A DNA stretch of 64,000 nt, taken from the NCBI RefSeq assembly GCF_035083965.1, contig NC_089736.1, positions 7,629,501 to 7,693,500 of the forward strand, given 5' to 3'. Source of the DNA: Branchiostoma lanceolatum (Eukaryota > Chordata > Leptocardii > Amphioxiformes > Branchiostomatidae). How positions within the stretch are numbered: position 1 is the first letter of the stretch; each line of letters starts with the position of its first letter. A model generated the notes under the pieces. It worked only from the letters and a program-made list of their open reading frames with translations. It was not told where the DNA came from and did no database searches. A program made the translations under genes and the position numbers. This document shows positions 1 to 12,154 of the stretch, piece after piece.

Positions 1-195
1 GTACGGAGTCACTGGGAGAAAAAAAAGATTATCGTTAGTATTATTTTACTAAATTCTATCAAAACCACTAATAAAAAAATAACAATACCTATCCTTTTAC
101 TTGTTATATATGTATGGAATTTCTTAGTAGTTAGGGAATATTACAACATTTACTGGTACAGAAAAACACAAGAAAATGAAGATAGTAAAATGTAC

Positions 196-3100
196 CTTCC
201 ACTTCTTGGTTGAGTGACAAGGAGGCCCATTTTCTCTGTAAGAGAAGAAAACAACTTTAAGATTCAGCAACATTTCTTTTCATACTGTATAGTAGTAATT
301 GGTTTATCAATAAAAACATGGGACAAAACGGCATTGCAGAATGGAGACTGAATTGCGCCGCAGCTTACAATAACGTATACAGTAAAGTCGACACGATAAT
401 ATTACTATGTACTGTACAAGTAACGTGGTTAACAGTTCGTACATCTCAATAATCGTTGAGATGTTAACCAACGCAATTAAAAGCTGGATCTATGTTCAAC
501 ATTTCTATAAGCAAGGTTACTGTCATCCGGAATAACAGATCTTTTTTTTTGTCCGCCAAGAAGTTGGTGTTTAACAACAACTTTAACTTTAGAGTTCAGT
601 ATGAGGGGTTGAAACTGTGTTGGATATTTGTCAATGCCTCTTGTATTTCTCTGATCATCCTTTGGCAATTGTAAATATCTTAAAGGCATCCAGAGCATTT
701 TATGAGGCTTGAAACTTGAATAAAAAAACCAAATTTCTAGTCATTCCTACACATAGTAAGTTTCAATAAAACTATACCATTACATTTTGACATTAAAGGA
801 GCAAAGATACGATGCCGTTGTGTGGTGAGAACTGATAGAAAATCCAAGCCCTAATAGACTGATCCTGACTGTCCGTCAGAATTAGCGGTTCGACCAATGG
901 GAGAGTGACTGCATGTCCGTCAAATATTTGCATCTTTATGTTTTAATTTTGCATTCTACGTTTTGACGGAGGTGGGTGGGGCTATGGTGTCGGTCTATTT
1001 ACACTAGGCGCGTGAAACAAAAATATCACCATGTAGCTTATATTTGTGCCGCCTTTGAGCACTTTTGATAAGAAATCCGCACACAAATGTGGTAAACAGT
1101 GGCATTAAATGTTAATTTCATAAAGATTACAGCAACTAGAATATTTCCAGTTTTCAAGCCTCATAAAATGCTCTGGGTGCCTTTAAGTTCCTTGCTTTCC
1201 TAACTTGGGTGCCTTCAGGATTCAACAACGGCAGAGAAAAGAACAACAGATTCATACATTTTTCGATAGAAGACAAGGCAGTAAGAATAAGCCCCCTTCC
1301 TTTTCCCTTCAAGATTCAAAACAGTGATAAACTACTCCAGACATGGGCGCTATCCCCTCTGACACCCACTATCAGCATGATACATGACACTTGTACTGGA
1401 ACTTGACACACGTATATGGAATCATGTGAGGAATACAAATGTCATAGACTACAGGGTTCACAAGGCCTTCTGATTTATCATGTAGCAGGTACAGCATTGA
1501 AAGACCACAGCCTCATTAATAAAGTATAACAACATCCTGCTACTGTACTGTACATACATCACATGTTGGGGACAGTTTTCTCTCAGATAAAGAAATTCTG
1601 GTGGAACTAAAATCATTTTCCTACATTTTGACATTTATGCAAGAATATCTTTTTGTTATTTTTGAAGTCGGGTTCTCATTTATTTCGATAACTATTTGTG
1701 ACAAATTTTGCTGTGAACTTATTTGCCAAAGACTTGATTCTATCTATGATAACTGAATTCTCATACTAACTAAATCTAAGTACAGATAATATGCAACATA
1801 ATACTATTAATAGAAAACAATCCATTTGACAAAAGTAAAAAATCATTACAGTTATCAGCTGCAAAATGTTTTCCATTGAAAACAAATGAATCATTTCTGC
1901 ACATATGACCTTTACACAACAGTTTAATGCATGTATATTATTAGTTTAACCTTTTGATGCCCCCTGATACTAATCAAGTGACAATTACTGCACAAGAACT
2001 GATTGTGGAATTCCATTAGAAAAGGGATCACCATTAACAACAGGCAGTCGGGATCTGTCCCTGGTGCTGAATTATGCAATACTGTTATGAACAGTCTGAC
2101 TCTTGGATTTCTCTTTATTCAAAGAATGATATAAATGCATAGCAGAGATTTTTTTAGGCATCTAGCTGATTGTTATGATGTTTTAATGTAATATATTACA
2201 TGCAAGTTGCATTTTAATCTGAGCCTTTTTTTCACAAGGAAATATTTCTTTTGGAAGATGGACATCAAAATAAACTCAAACGCGAATACTAGTAGATGAT
2301 TTAGAACTTAAACATTAAAACAACTAACAGTAACAGGATACATTACATTAAACATGAAGTGAATCTAGATTACACTGAGACTTGAATAACATTCAGAGAT
2401 TAGTATGCTGAAAATAGTGTGTGCCCGTAACGTAACAGACATGCCCTGACGCATAAAGATTTTGTATCAAAACATGGGGAGACAAAAAATTGTCTATTAC
2501 TGGGCTTATTGACATGCAACACAAATTCTGTTTTGCTATGGTCGACATAAATACCTGGAGATCATGTTGTAATGGAGTGGTATCATTAATACACCAATAC
2601 CAAAGTCATGCAAGGTTGTTGTATTTTGGAGTGTTATATGGTGTGTGAAATCAGACCACCATTGGCAGGCCACACCAATTTACTTTAAATGTTGACATTT
2701 TTGCAGTGGCTTTATGTTTGTGGTTTTAGGCGGTGCCCTTTTCACTGCAAACATTAAGCCACTGTGAGAATGCTTGTTCTGTCTTCTATCCGCCTACACC
2801 CTCGAGCTAAAAACCTCCCAGAACGTCAAATAATCTCCCCATAGCGAAATTAAATCCCTGCACACTGATACATTTACTGTATTTCCTTTGACATTGTAAA
2901 GACACATTGTGAGAATTTAACAGGCCAAGATGAAAGCAGATGGTTTAGGGGAAAACATAAATTCGACTATATTTTCAAGATTGTGTATCCATGAAAATGT
3001 TGCAAAATATACATTAATTTTGTATCTCCAAAATTGAAACCGGCATTCTTTTAATGCATGAGACTGAGAGTGTATGAGGGGAGACTCAGTCCCGAGAGAC

Positions 3101-6100
3101 ACCAGCATAGGTCACCCACTTCAAATAGCTCTGCTGTACTGAATTATACATGGTGGATTAAGTAAAGCCTAGAAAAGCCCTGTTTAAACGAAGGGATGAA
3201 AGTCTGGGTTCATTTTGTAATCAAGACAGTCTCTAAGACACAAGACTGTGATCCTCCCCTTGGGTAGCTTTGCTCTTCTGCTGATCTGATATCACATCTC
3301 TTGGGGTTCTAAGTCATGTTGGAAAGGCATTTCAAGGTTACATGCTAAAATTATGCCTGCATTTGCAAGATACCGCATGCTCTGTGGATTTGTCTGAAGA
3401 CATACGGAATACAGAATTAGCACAGAATTGTGATTTGGGAGTTTCCAGTCTTCATGGTCTTTATGAAGAATCAATTTCATACCCTAATCCTTATAATAAT
3501 GTCAATTTGGTTTTTAACAGAATTTAATGCCATTGGTTGAACCTTCTCAATGCAATTCTTTAGGCAACAAATTTGTAACGGTTATTGGGGTTAGGAAGCA
3601 GGAAGGAGGTTAAACTTAAGAGAATGATCAGACCTGAAATGTGATACAGTACAAGGTAACTGTTATCGTTTAGCTCCTTAACACACTTAGAACAAGATTT
3701 AATAGCTAATTATCCTTATCAGTATGCAAATTTTAATGGCTTAAACCTAAGTCCTGAATCAGGACTTCCAAATGACATATTGATTTTTTGAGCTAATGAA
3801 ATTTGGTCTACATTCATCAATGCATGTAAAGATCATATGATTGTGAACATTCACTCTCTAAATGCAAACGTGCCTAACATTTCTCTACATTTTGTTACAG
3901 CATGTATCTATTGGGATTGGAATTTGTCAGTCAGTAAACTCTAGATCCTTTAAGCCATGTAAAAATTCCATGTCACCACAAATGTGCCCATAATTTCTCC
4001 TGAGTCCTTCCAGTGCAATTATGGGTAGAAAGTGTTTTTGGTTGGTTGGTCACGAAATGCCTGCTGGCTTGTAAAAAATCAATAAAACAACACGATGTGT
4101 GGTGCCTAGAATTTCTCTTCAGTCAAAACAGTGCTGCTATGATGGGATTGTTGTGTTGGTAACTTGGTCATGATTCTTGATGGCTTGTATTATATAGTGA
4201 ATCTTTGAAACAACATGATGTAGCTAGATTTTTTGACGAGTTATATCACTACACAGTGAATAATGTTTCGATGGTCAGTTGGTCACAATTTCCAAGGGCT
4301 TGTACAAAATCAATATAGACATCAAACTATGTTAAATGGAGATGAAATAGCAGGGCTCGAAATAGTGCATGTGCACCTGTGTGCACCCAAAATTGGAGCT
4401 GTGCACCTACTTTTTGATAAAAGGAGCCAAAGTTATAGTACTCTATAACCATCATCTTGCCGTCCAACATACTGTAAATTGTGATAATTTCACTGGTGAT
4501 CACTGTGGTTTTATTTTCACGGTCTCGTTCGCAGCACTGTGTAGTACATGTAAAACTACATACTGTGCTACCGCATTGTTGCAACCATCAATTTAAAACA
4601 CAGTGAAAACCTACTTTTCTCTCCTACTGCGAAATAAAACCACTGCAAAAGTAGGTAACTTGACAACATTCTGTTGGCTCTGATCAGTAGGTGATTTCCA
4701 TGCGAGCCTGGGATTTTATTCTGGCCCTGATGACTGATTGATGGTATTTCATTAGCGGTACTGTGGCTGTATTAATGACCTCAGCTTCATCTCTCCTGGC
4801 CTAATCTAACTGGCACAAATACTATCAGTAATGTCTCTGTTTTGGGTGAATAGTACTGTAAATTCATTAACTTTCACTGTTGTTTCATTTTGTAGTATGA
4901 CAGGGAAAAGAGGTGTTTACTGTGTTTTAAACTCGGGGTTGAAACAATTCTGTAGAATAGTAATATGTTTGAAATGCACATTTGCAGTGTCATGAATTTG
5001 TGATGGAGAGGTCACTGAAAACTGGCACAAAAACCGCTTCAAAAGTTTCTAAAGTGCGCTTGCCCCTCTGATTTTCAACACTATGGGGAAAATTTTGTAG
5101 CACGGTAGTAATACATTGGAATGCATATTTACAGTGTTGTGAATTCAGGATGGAAAGATCACTGTGTAATCTGCAATTGAAAAGGTGGATGGAAAATCTG
5201 TGAGAGACTGAAGGCCAGGGAGAACACCTGTGTACAGTAAAACTGACCTATATGAGACTGAAGTCAGAACACTAGTGTGATACCTTACAGCAAAACTGAT
5301 CTGAGACTAAAGACCAGAACACCAGTATGATATCTTCCATTAAACTCTTTTTTTGTTAAAGCTGACCTGTATGAGACTGAATGCGATGGTACCAGGCACA
5401 ACACTGCTGTGAGACTTCAGAGTGAAGATAAACTTGTCTGTAGGACCAGTCCTCACGGCTACATGTCTGAAAAGTAAACAAAATCAGAGATGTCAACTAT
5501 TGTATCAAAATCAAATCTGATATCAATAATTGATAAAGAGTGCATATTTGTAATACATGTAGAATATTGAAACAAAAATATAAAATGTGAACCCAGGGCA
5601 AACAATCGTTAAAAAAAGGCTCTACCATTTTCTGCCAGGGCTTGGAAAGTCTGAAAGGCAAACTAACCCCACTTATCATAAATGGAATTCTGACTTTAAT
5701 CAGTAGCACAATATTATGGCACAGGATGGGAAGTTATGTGCATTCTACTGATCATCTTTGTGAAAATTTGTATTATTCTCGACTAGAATTGAATGTGTGA
5801 TATACTGTTTCACTATTCTACAAGAATTTCCCAGAGGTTTAACAACAATATTACAAGGCCTTTACTATAGCCAGCCAGTCAGCCATCCACAAGCCACCTG
5901 ATGAAACCCTCATACCTGAGCCCTCAGCTATTGAGGTTTGGCATGTAGTTGAAGAAAAAGAAGAGAAACCAAAAGAAGCAGCCCCACCTGATCTTCTCCA
6001 CATCAAACTCCTTGTCGTTGACGACAGCACAGTTGGACAGGGACAGCTCGTCTGTCGGACAACGAGCCGCTTTCATCACCTGGGAGACAAACAGGAGTTT

Positions 6101-7054
6101 GTTGATGAATGTTAGATACGCCAAATGACAGTTACTCAAGCAACTGGATATAATTTTGGGACATTCAGATGTTTCAGACAGCATCCATATTTCGTCAGTG
6201 ACAAAAGGAAAGAACTGGAGGACTCAAGTTTGCATAATTCTCAAGCATGGCTTCAGAATCACAAGGATAACTTTCAATGTAGGAAATACTATAAACAATG
6301 ACCATTACTAGTATGGGGATACCCAAATCATAGAAGCATAAAATTATTGATTTCTATCATCAAACATTTGAGTCAAGGTCAAAATCCAAAAGAGAAAGTA
6401 AAATGACACGCCCCCTGCACACAAAATTGTGATTAATGACAAAGTAGACAAAGCGTTATCATTTTTCATCTTTCTTTTGACATATTTTGCTTGATTCCAA
6501 ATGCACAATAGAAAAATAATTCCTGAACATTTCAGTGAATGTCTTTTAACCATAAGCCTTTATTCATGCCGATGGCCTTACACTGTTATAAATTTATACA
6601 CGGCGAGAATCAAGGGAAATCGGTGTTTTATAGCATATTTCATGCTCCTAACACTTAACAGTGACGGGTTGTTCATAAAATAACCGCATTAACAGCAAGC
6701 TGTTTTGGTCACGACTACAAAAGTAAAAGCGAAACTGTTCTTTGGATCAAGCAGATTGGACTTTCTATGACTCAGCAAGGCCAGGGGAGTTTTCCCACCT
6801 CATCACACTATTTTCACATGCAGGGGAAACAGAAAATTTTCGATCAAGTCACCGACAGACTGTAATCGTCAACTTTTAATAGCACATTGATTTACAATCA
6901 AAACCCCCGATAAACAGAATATCACTTGGCCCATACTATTCCTGGTCATGTTGGCTATCACTGGAAAGGTACTAACTATCGATGGGTGACAGGAATAGTT
7001 ACTAGTAACTAATTTTCGGAAGCGACTTGGACAGAAACTCACCTTCGCCGCCAT
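196..7054 (-). CDS. NSF: Vesicle-fusing ATPase NSF, 5' part (four exons, continues beyond left edge)
   Basis: N-ethylmaleimide-sensitive factor, the cytosolic AAA+ ATPase that disassembles SNARE complexes with SNAP adaptors after membrane fusion. Coding exons on the minus strand: 7043-7054 (MAAK), 5988-6079, 5367-5466 and 196-235. All junctions are AG/GT and the phases agree (0, 2, 0). The visible ~81 residues cover part of the N domain. [17 protein letters not shown] is close to the near-invariant NSF N-terminus, and a later stretch [12 protein letters not shown] matches the family's QRKWAGLSIGQEIE region. The two AAA domains lie outside the window. The start is the ATGGCGGCG at 7054, just before a gtgag donor; its context (AAGATGGCGGC) matches a YY1-type initiator motif. 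Intron 3 is about 5.1 kb and holds degenerate repeats. Identification is from remembered family sequence, and I am confident of it. Confidence 0.93.
4033..4325. repeat. Degenerate ~115-bp direct repeats (three copies) in NSF intron 3
   Basis: Three successive segments share 'ttggtcac' or 'ttggtcatg', then 'ggcttgta', then 'aatcaata' or similar, then 'caacatgatgt' or similar, at a spacing of roughly 115-120 bases. Divergence is high, so this is an old duplication. No coding potential is seen. Confidence 0.45.
4351..4415 (-). mobile_element. Solo end of a CAGGGCTC-terminated DNA transposon
   Basis: Begins with CAGGGCTCGAAAT. The following ~65 bases match the reverse complement of the right end of the longer element at 56680-57080, including the gtgcacctgt, aaaattggagctgtgcac and ctactttttg blocks. 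Only one end is present, so it is a truncated copy. Confidence 0.6.
5195..5366 (-). repeat. Short tandem repeats copying the NSF exon 3 / intron 3 boundary
   Basis: Read on the minus strand, exon 3 ends TTCAGTCTCATACAG and is followed by gtcagc. About 120 bases downstream (5244-5268) a near copy reads TTCAGTCTCATATAG and is followed by gtcagt. A weaker copy sits at 5293-5318 and a fourth trace near 5200-5215. The unit is about 50 bp. These are potential decoy 5' splice sites. Confidence 0.55.
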
Positions 7055-7509
7055 CTTGGATTTCGGTGTGTGTCAGGTGACTCAGCTGTCCCCTGTAACA
7101 GTGCCTAATATATCAGGTTTTCGCCTGTACGAGTTTTTATGTTTATGATCAAAATTCTGATATGATATCCGATTTCAACGTATAAATTAGATATTAGAAA
7201 ATTCTTTCTTTAATTCTATTTGAAGCAGTTGCGAATTTCCGTTCACAATTTTGACAGGCACAATATTGTTGGACAGCATGTCAACAATCTCCACGTGGAA
7301 GCGATTCCGTGGCAGAACTGACAGGAGGATGAGTCATCGTGTGTCATGACTCATGGGACGTTTTCGTCTTCAGTGTTACGTTTAGAAACCGTAACAATGG
7401 TTGCGACGTTTTCTACACAAAAGACACAAACAGTAATCAACTCGTGGAAGAATCTCAATGTCTACTTGAGTAATGAAAATCACTAGAGTGACTCGACGCA
7501 TGATGGAAC

Positions 7510-7540
7510 CACTGAGGAGGTTTCATATAAAACCTCCTTG
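7510..7540. mobile_element. Micro-palindrome insertion 1 (31 bp, 7-bp direct repeats)
   Basis: A 31-bp near-palindrome from CACTGAGGAGG to CCTCCTTG. It is flanked by exact 7-bp direct repeats ATGGAAC at 7503-7509 and 7541-7547. The left end carries CACTG where the other copies have CAAG. The target duplication supports transposition; the superfamily is unknown. Confidence 0.75.
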
Positions 7541-7835
7541 ATGGAACAAAGTATCATAGATGTTAACAAGTTACGCAAAATACGAGGGAAGTAAATTCTG
7601 TAACGGACATGATCTTGACAGACATATGCAATATATGTAAGCCCCTCCTCCTATATGGTCTAACTACTAAATACAATGCCAGCAAATGACTTCATTCTTA
7701 CTTCAAGTGCATGACTTCTCAAGACCTATCTTTATTGCGTGTAGTGAATATGATCGTAACGGTACATGTTTTCATAGAATTACATGCGTTTCGTTCAACA
7801 GTGGTGCTAAAACGCATTCTAGTTGTTAGTACCAC

Positions 7836-7857
7836 CAAGGACATTATAATGTCCTTG
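7836..7857. mobile_element. Micro-palindrome insertion 2 (22 bp)
   Basis: A perfect 22-bp palindrome starting CAAGGAC and ending GTCCTTG, flanked by exact 7-bp repeats GTACCAC at 7829-7835 and 7858-7864. It keeps the family's CAAGG/CCTTG termini with a different inner sequence. Confidence 0.72.
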
Positions 7858-8288
7858 GTACCACTATTCCACTTGCTTGTCTGAACTGGAATTGGATACG
7901 GGTCATCTATATTTTTTTTATAAATATCATCATAAGAGAAGGCCCAGGGCCATTTCCTAATCGATACCTGCACAGAGATGCTGTCCTGTGCAAGGTGGCA
8001 TGTTTTAAAGGTTGGTGGTATAAAATGTGAAGTGCTGCTTACCCTGACGGTCTCACAGCGACGTCTAGCGGGTACAATAAAAAATGCAACTAAAAATCAA
8101 TCTTTACGTTTAGCACCCCTTGGGAAGTTCGTCGACATCTCGCCACAGGATAGCGTCAGACAACTTGCAAAATGCCACACACACAAATTGGACAACACAT
8201 ATATAGAGTTAAGTCCACCTCTATAGTCCAATGCTGGTTAAAGATTTCCCAGTAGCAATACATATAATAGTCATAGGCTTGGATCAAC

Positions 8289-8321
8289 CAAGGAGGTTTA
8301 AATACTATTTAAACCTCCTTG
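8289..8321. mobile_element. Micro-palindrome insertion 3 (33 bp)
   Basis: A 33-bp near-perfect palindrome with CAAGGAGGTTTAAA and its complement as arms, flanked by exact 7-bp repeats GATCAAC at 8282-8288 and 8322-8328. It lies about 430 bp from insertion 2. Confidence 0.78.
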
Positions 8322-9330
8322 GATCAACATCCATCATGTGAAGTTGGACGGTTGTCAGTAGGGTTGTCAGCGCCATTTTGACACTTCTAGAAGATCTCAC
8401 AGCAATAGCATCTAACGTTTTTGCCATGTCACCTCTGTAAGACTTTCGTACGCACCTGTCTGTTCCCTAAAGACAGTGTTAACCAAGTCTGTTAATCATT
8501 TAAATGATACAACAAGGTCAAATGTTAAGTCTCTTCTCATACTCGCTGTGGTACAAGGACGCCATCGTTGCACAGCGGAATGAAGTAAAACTGCACCTAA
8601 GGTGTCAACTAGGTGATGAGGTTGCTGATTGGTCCAATAAAAAGCTGTGGCCAATCAGTGGAGAGCAATATTTGCTCTGCGGGAATATGGCACTAAGTAA
8701 CCCGTATATTGATTCGTAGTTGAATGACCAATGGGTAAGTTCAATGGATTTCTTATCAACCAATCAGTAGACAGCTATTACTATGTTGATTTCGTCACAC
8801 TGCACACCTGCAGCATTTATTTCATTGACTGCTAGGGGTCGCTCTTAAATATCCAATGCAAAATCGTATTGACAATATTATCATAGTGCTATTCTTTTTT
8901 AATCCACGTAATGACGCCCCTGACACGCGACATTAAATTGGCGATGCTGCCGGATTGCAGTTATTGAATTGTTCTCTATTGTCTGGCGAAGGGAAGTAGA
9001 GAAAATATGCATTAGAGGTAACTCTCTACAATTTCTTTTGCCTTAAGCTTCTGTTGCCTCTAATCTTCTCAAAGGTGTTGGGTAACGTTGCCCGGCGTCA
9101 TGTAACTGCTAAAAAATCTTCCTGATTTGCCCCTAGGGTTGAGTTGATCCCAGCCGAGGTAACATGCATTTCCAGCGATTTTAACTTGCAATCGCCGATC
9201 TTTCTGATCTATCGTTCATTCCGTGTAGAACAGTAACATGGGGAAGTTGACAGGAAGGCGATACCAACTCACTATTATATATAGAGAGATATTCAGACAC
9301 CAGGCCACCATGTGAACTGTCTATCGTTAA

Positions 9331-9336
9331 TTTATT
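9331..9336 (-). promoter_or_regulatory. Probable EcKL1 polyadenylation signal
   Basis: AATAAA on the minus strand, about 420 bases past the EcKL1 stop codon. It is the first canonical signal I find downstream. Confidence 0.45.
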
Positions 9337-9583
9337 CACGTATGAAATGCCCCTGTGCGATACAGTAGTAGCATGTGTATCTATCTCAGGATGTCTAGAT
9401 CAAATCTACCCGGTCACTCCTCTGATATTCTGCGGAAATTCAAGGACAAAAAAAAAAGAATTGGTGTGACCCAATATTCTGTCTTGCGAGGGTTCGATTG
9501 AAGTTGACGTCCAAGTGATTTCTCATCTGAGGAAGTGACTAAGTAATGACTAAGAACTAGAACAGGGGTGCCTATAAGCATTC

Positions 9584-9712
9584 ATACGAATTTTATGAAA
9601 AACGCAAGAATTATCATGCAAAGGCACACGAATTCTATGGAAAAGCGTACGAATCACTATGAGAATACGCACGAATATTATGAAAATCGCACGAATTTTA
9701 TGCGAAACGTAA
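9584..9712. repeat. Degenerate 21-22 bp tandem repeat in the EcKL1 3' UTR
   Basis: About six imperfect units of the type 'cgcacgaattttatgaaaa' run head to tail and end about 40 bases from the EcKL1 stop codon. The near 21-base period keeps a plus-strand frame open with recurring HTN/RTN...EN peptides, but this follows from the period and is probably not a gene. Confidence 0.7.
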
Positions 9713-9752
9713 AATTGTGGGCCAAGAGAAAAGATGCCCAAATTTGGTCCGT

Positions 9753-11785
9753 CTAGAGAACTCCCCATTCCGCGATCTCCTGGACCATCCGCAGCATGTT
9801 CTGGTCTGCAGGCAGGACCGTCCGACACATGAGCCGGCAGAACACCCCGTACTGACAGTCGGCCTTGAAGTCTGTCTTCAACTGCTCCAGTGTGTAGCTC
9901 TGTAGACCCGAGGGTTCTGGGGAAGATACCACGTGTATATAATAAATTGAATTGTTAGAAAAGAATGCTGAGTGATGAAATTAGTTTCAGGGGTCCCCGT
10001 TTGCTTCACCAATTTGATATCTTGGTCCTCGAAATTTGCAGCAAAATAATAAAACTTGGCGGATGGAATAAGATGAAAATGAGAAAAGAAAGTCAACACT
10101 AGTTTAAGGAAGGGTGTGTCGGTTTGTAATGTTGCAGTACCTGAAAATACTGCTTGGGGCCCAAAATTGCCATGTTTTTTTGGGACCTAAATTTTTATCA
10201 AACATACCAACGTTCATACAAATCCATCAAAATTATCTTGAGTTTTAGGTGTGAACACACAAACACGACCAAAACAGTACCCCAGTCGGAGATGAACCTC
10301 CTTCTACGAGGAAAGTAGGAAGGAAAGTACTGTACTAGTACTTTTCAGTTAAAGTCTAATACGGAGGAAGACAGGTTCTTACCGCCGAGGTCCAGTGTCT
10401 CCTGCAGTTGTTGGTGATAGTGAGCTAGGATGGCGTCCCTGTGCTTGTGGAAGACGTCCCAACCCGTACCACAAAGGAACAGATTGGCCAGGTCATAGGT
10501 CGGTGGGAAGAACTTGATCCCCTGCCAGTCCACCAGCTTTACTGCGATGGGGACGTCACCTTCGTACTATCCCAGGGTAAACGAAAATAAGAAGTTTCAT
10601 GGAGATGGGGATTAACCTTTAGCATACTAAACGCAACCGTTTTGCACCCAATTCCTTATTTTATAAAGTTAGGCAGCAGGGATAAGGTTAGAAGAGGCAG
10701 CATACATTAAAGCCCAACAGGCTTTCTATAGCAGCTTTGGCCTAGTACTGAAGTCACGTGTCCATACGTTTCCTGTCGTTTCAAGGTGTTATTCCCCTGA
10801 CGAAGGCCCAAGTTATTGCTGATATTTCTGGTAAACGCCATTCCCTCCGAGCGTGCACGTAAGTCTACCATCTTTGACAAGTATTTTTCAATTTAACGTC
10901 CACTGCAATTTATATTGATATTCGCATTTGACCAAAAAATGCATCATCTACCTTGATCATGATGTTGTTGACCCAGCAGTCTCCATGGCTGAGCACCTTC
11001 AGCCTCGGGCCTCTTTCGACATCGAGAACTTTCTGGACGTTTAACCGCTCAAGACGAGCTACAAGGTCTGGATAGTCAGGGAAAACCGCCGCGAATGTCT
11101 CCACACACTTCTGATATTCGTTGATGTAGGCCTTCAGCGTTGGCTCATTGGCTGAAATGGCACCTGACAGGATCCAGTCGTACTTCTCGGGAAGGGGTTT
11201 GCCCAGACGGTGCTCCAGCCGATGAGACTGGCCGTGCAGCTGAGCGAAGGCCCCGACTGTCAGCATCATCTCGTCACGGCTCAGCGGTTGGCGGTTGGGT
11301 TTGATGGAGAATCCCTGGCTTTTTAGATTCTCCATAACCCTGACGGACAACATTGAGCTTGGGTCGGTGGCGGCAAAGTAGCATTTTGGATGGAAGAAGG
11401 AATCAGTATGTGAGTGATCTCCGTCATTTGTGCCTGATGTGCTATGGACCACCACACATGGAAGCTCGGGGACCAAAAGAGAGTAAAACTTCACCTCCAT
11501 CATATCTTTTTGGACGTGAAGAACCTTCGAATATTCACGCCTCGGCCGCTTGAAGTCTGTCAGTTTGGCCACGAGACTGTAGCGCTGACTTGTACCGTTC
11601 CTGGTCCCCACGGCATCAAATGCGACGATGTCGCTCATGAACCCCTCGTCTTGGTTGATGGATCCCTTCACGTAGACGTCCGTGATGGTGACGTCAGGGA
11701 GATCCCTCTGCAGTACCTGCTGCACCCAGGAGGGGGCGATGTCTTCAGCAGAGTGAGGGATGGTGATCCTGCCTGATGTTGTCAT
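9753..11785 (-). CDS. Ecdysteroid-kinase-like (EcKL / CHK-type) kinase 1
   Basis: Predicted small-molecule kinase of the ecdysteroid 22-kinase-like family, related to choline/aminoglycoside phosphotransferases. Insect members phosphorylate ecdysteroids and xenobiotics; the substrate here is unknown. Exons: 10952-11785, 10383-10566 and 9753-9916, phases 0 and 1, total 393 aa, a normal length for the family. Visible motifs: SLVAKL with the presumed ATP-binding Lys74; the catalytic HGDCWVNN (Asp269, Asn274); and KLVDWQ (Asp291), the DFG equivalent, which starts exon 2. I chose the ATG at 11785 because MTTSGRIT aligns with MSASGMIT of the paralogue at 23113-24966; the open frame upstream is AT-rich and unlike the family. 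There is no signal peptide, so it is probably cytosolic. It is not adjacent to its paralogue: the NIK-like gene and a CXXCH gene lie between. Confidence 0.9.
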
Positions 11786-12154
11786 TTCTTTTGAATAGTG
11801 AGGAGAGAATACATAATAATAATATATGTTCATATAGCAAAAAAAAAAACTCAAAATGCACAAACAAAATGCATGGCATGCGCATATATGTTCAACCCGT
11901 AGCCAGGTCCTGTTATACTTTTTGCGAATAGAGTAAGAGGGCCTGCATGCCTTTTCCCGTAGGGAGTAGTGAGCTAATTCGCCGGTCCACTCTAATTCGA
12001 CGTTAAGCGTTATGGGTAAAGTATTCGTAAAGCGTGATTTAATTCCACGCCGCATAAGGCCACAGCAAGTAAATTTTATGGATGACATTACAGTGCGCAT
12101 TGACTTTCGCCTGGTTTCGAAATAAAAAACAATAATTTTATTTACCCTTCGGCA

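Larger units (their letters stand above)
236..5366. other. NSF intron 3, no further genes seen
   Basis: AT-rich intronic sequence of about 5.1 kb. I see no further exon on either strand. It contains three degenerate direct repeats of roughly 115-120 bp starting near 4033, 4150 and 4265 (each with a 'ttggtcac...ggcttgta' core), a degenerate duplicated block near 4930-5020 and 5090-5170, one end of a CAGGGCTC transposon at 4351, and a short repeat array next to the exon 3 donor. Confidence 0.6.
7055..9752. other. Intergenic region upstream of NSF and downstream of EcKL1
   Basis: No gene seen. It contains the presumed NSF promoter next to 7054, three micro-palindromic insertions (7510-7540, 7836-7857, 8289-8321), several CCAAT/ATTGG boxes around 8620-8770, and the EcKL1 3' UTR with its 21-nt repeat and polyadenylation signal at its left end. 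Short ORFs here lack recognisable domains. Confidence 0.55.
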
